Positions 63,906 to 64,000 of a stretch of 64,000 nt of DNA are shown here, piece by piece. Location of the stretch: the NCBI RefSeq assembly GCF_000369505.1, contig NZ_KB850055.1, positions 1,453,511 to 1,517,510 on the forward strand, read 5' to 3'. The stretch is from Acinetobacter sp. NIPH 298 (GTDB lineage Bacteria; Pseudomonadota; Gammaproteobacteria; Pseudomonadales; Moraxellaceae). Under the pieces are notes generated by a model. It had not been told where the DNA came from, did not search any database, and worked only from the letters and a program-made list of their open reading frames with translations. Each line of letters opens with the position of its first letter. The stretch's first letter is position 1. Made by a program: the position numbers and the translations under genes.

Positions 63906-64000
63906 GATAAAGACGATAAAGACGATAAAGACGATAAAGACGATAAAGACGATAAAGACGATAAAGACGATAAAGACGATAAAGACGATAAAGACGATAA
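63906..64000. repeat. Minisatellite of 9-bp GATAAAGAC units, running off the window
   Basis: Ten perfect tandem copies of GATAAAGAC plus five further bases reach the right edge of the window, so the full length is unknown. On the plus strand the open frame reads Asp-Lys-Asp but has a TAG at 63891 and no start codon before the repeats, so it is probably non-coding here. The tract lies about 135 bases upstream of vgrG on its promoter side. Confidence 0.97.

Noticed and set aside
63906..64000. The 9-bp array as a CRISPR array or as a coding Asp-Lys-Asp repeat
   Set aside because: There are no spacers and the unit is far too short for CRISPR. The Asp-Lys-Asp frame has a stop at 63891 and no start codon before the repeats inside the window.

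Overview
The window looks like the chromosome of an Acinetobacter species. Several markers are typical of the genus: the fused prephenate dehydrogenase/EPSP synthase (tyrA-aroA), the CpaA protease with its dedicated chaperone CpaB, a three-gene set of long FabG, MaoC-like dehydratase and thiolase with a lysine-rich tail, an IS5-family remnant of a type common in Acinetobacter, and moderately AT-rich DNA. This assignment rests on recalled protein families, not on a database search. I cannot name the species.

Layout. 1-8.3 kb: housekeeping genes (gpsA, pgk, a Maf-type pyrophosphatase), two small lipoproteins and two divergent regulator/target pairs: LysR with an azoreductase, and TetR with an SmvA-type efflux pump. 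Both pairs have clear inverted repeats between them. 9-24 kb: two secreted zinc metalloproteases of different families, CpaA (with chaperone CpaB) and an StcE/TagA-like M66 lipoprotein. Both families act on O-glycosylated proteins and are type II secretion substrates in relatives. Between them lie a beta-lactamase-fold hydrolase, the FabG/MaoC/thiolase set, rraA and rpsT. 24-33 kb: cysQ, yrfG-hslR, recA-recX, the SRP RNA, cpoB, ppiD-hupB and a phasin. 34-39 kb: a complete isc operon (iscR, iscS, iscU, iscA, hscB, hscA, fdx) under a promoter with an IscR type-1 operator. 39-45 kb: a membrane class III cyclase, a HIT protein and mfd.

45-47.4 kb is a small scar of accessory DNA: an Acr1-like short-chain dehydrogenase pseudogene cut by a decayed IS5-family element, an orphan secreted peptide with a fimbrial-type N-terminus, an unknown small gene and a CAU-anticodon tRNA. 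47.5-56.6 kb returns to core genes: acyltransferase, yebC, an Lrp-type regulator, tyrA-aroA, pheA, an acetyltransferase, an acyl-CoA dehydrogenase and ybiB.

56.6-64 kb is a type VI secretion vgrG island read on the minus strand. In transcription order it holds a minisatellite of 9-bp units, a palindromic region, VgrG with a C-terminal cargo-type extension, a polymorphic-toxin-like effector, two candidate immunity proteins that share an almost identical C-terminal tail but differ in the rest, and a small membrane protein. VgrG, effector and first candidate immunity gene are separated by only 2 bases each, so they should be co-translated. This island is the best candidate for an undescribed system: the toxin domain is unassigned, and the paired tails suggest immunity diversification by recombination.
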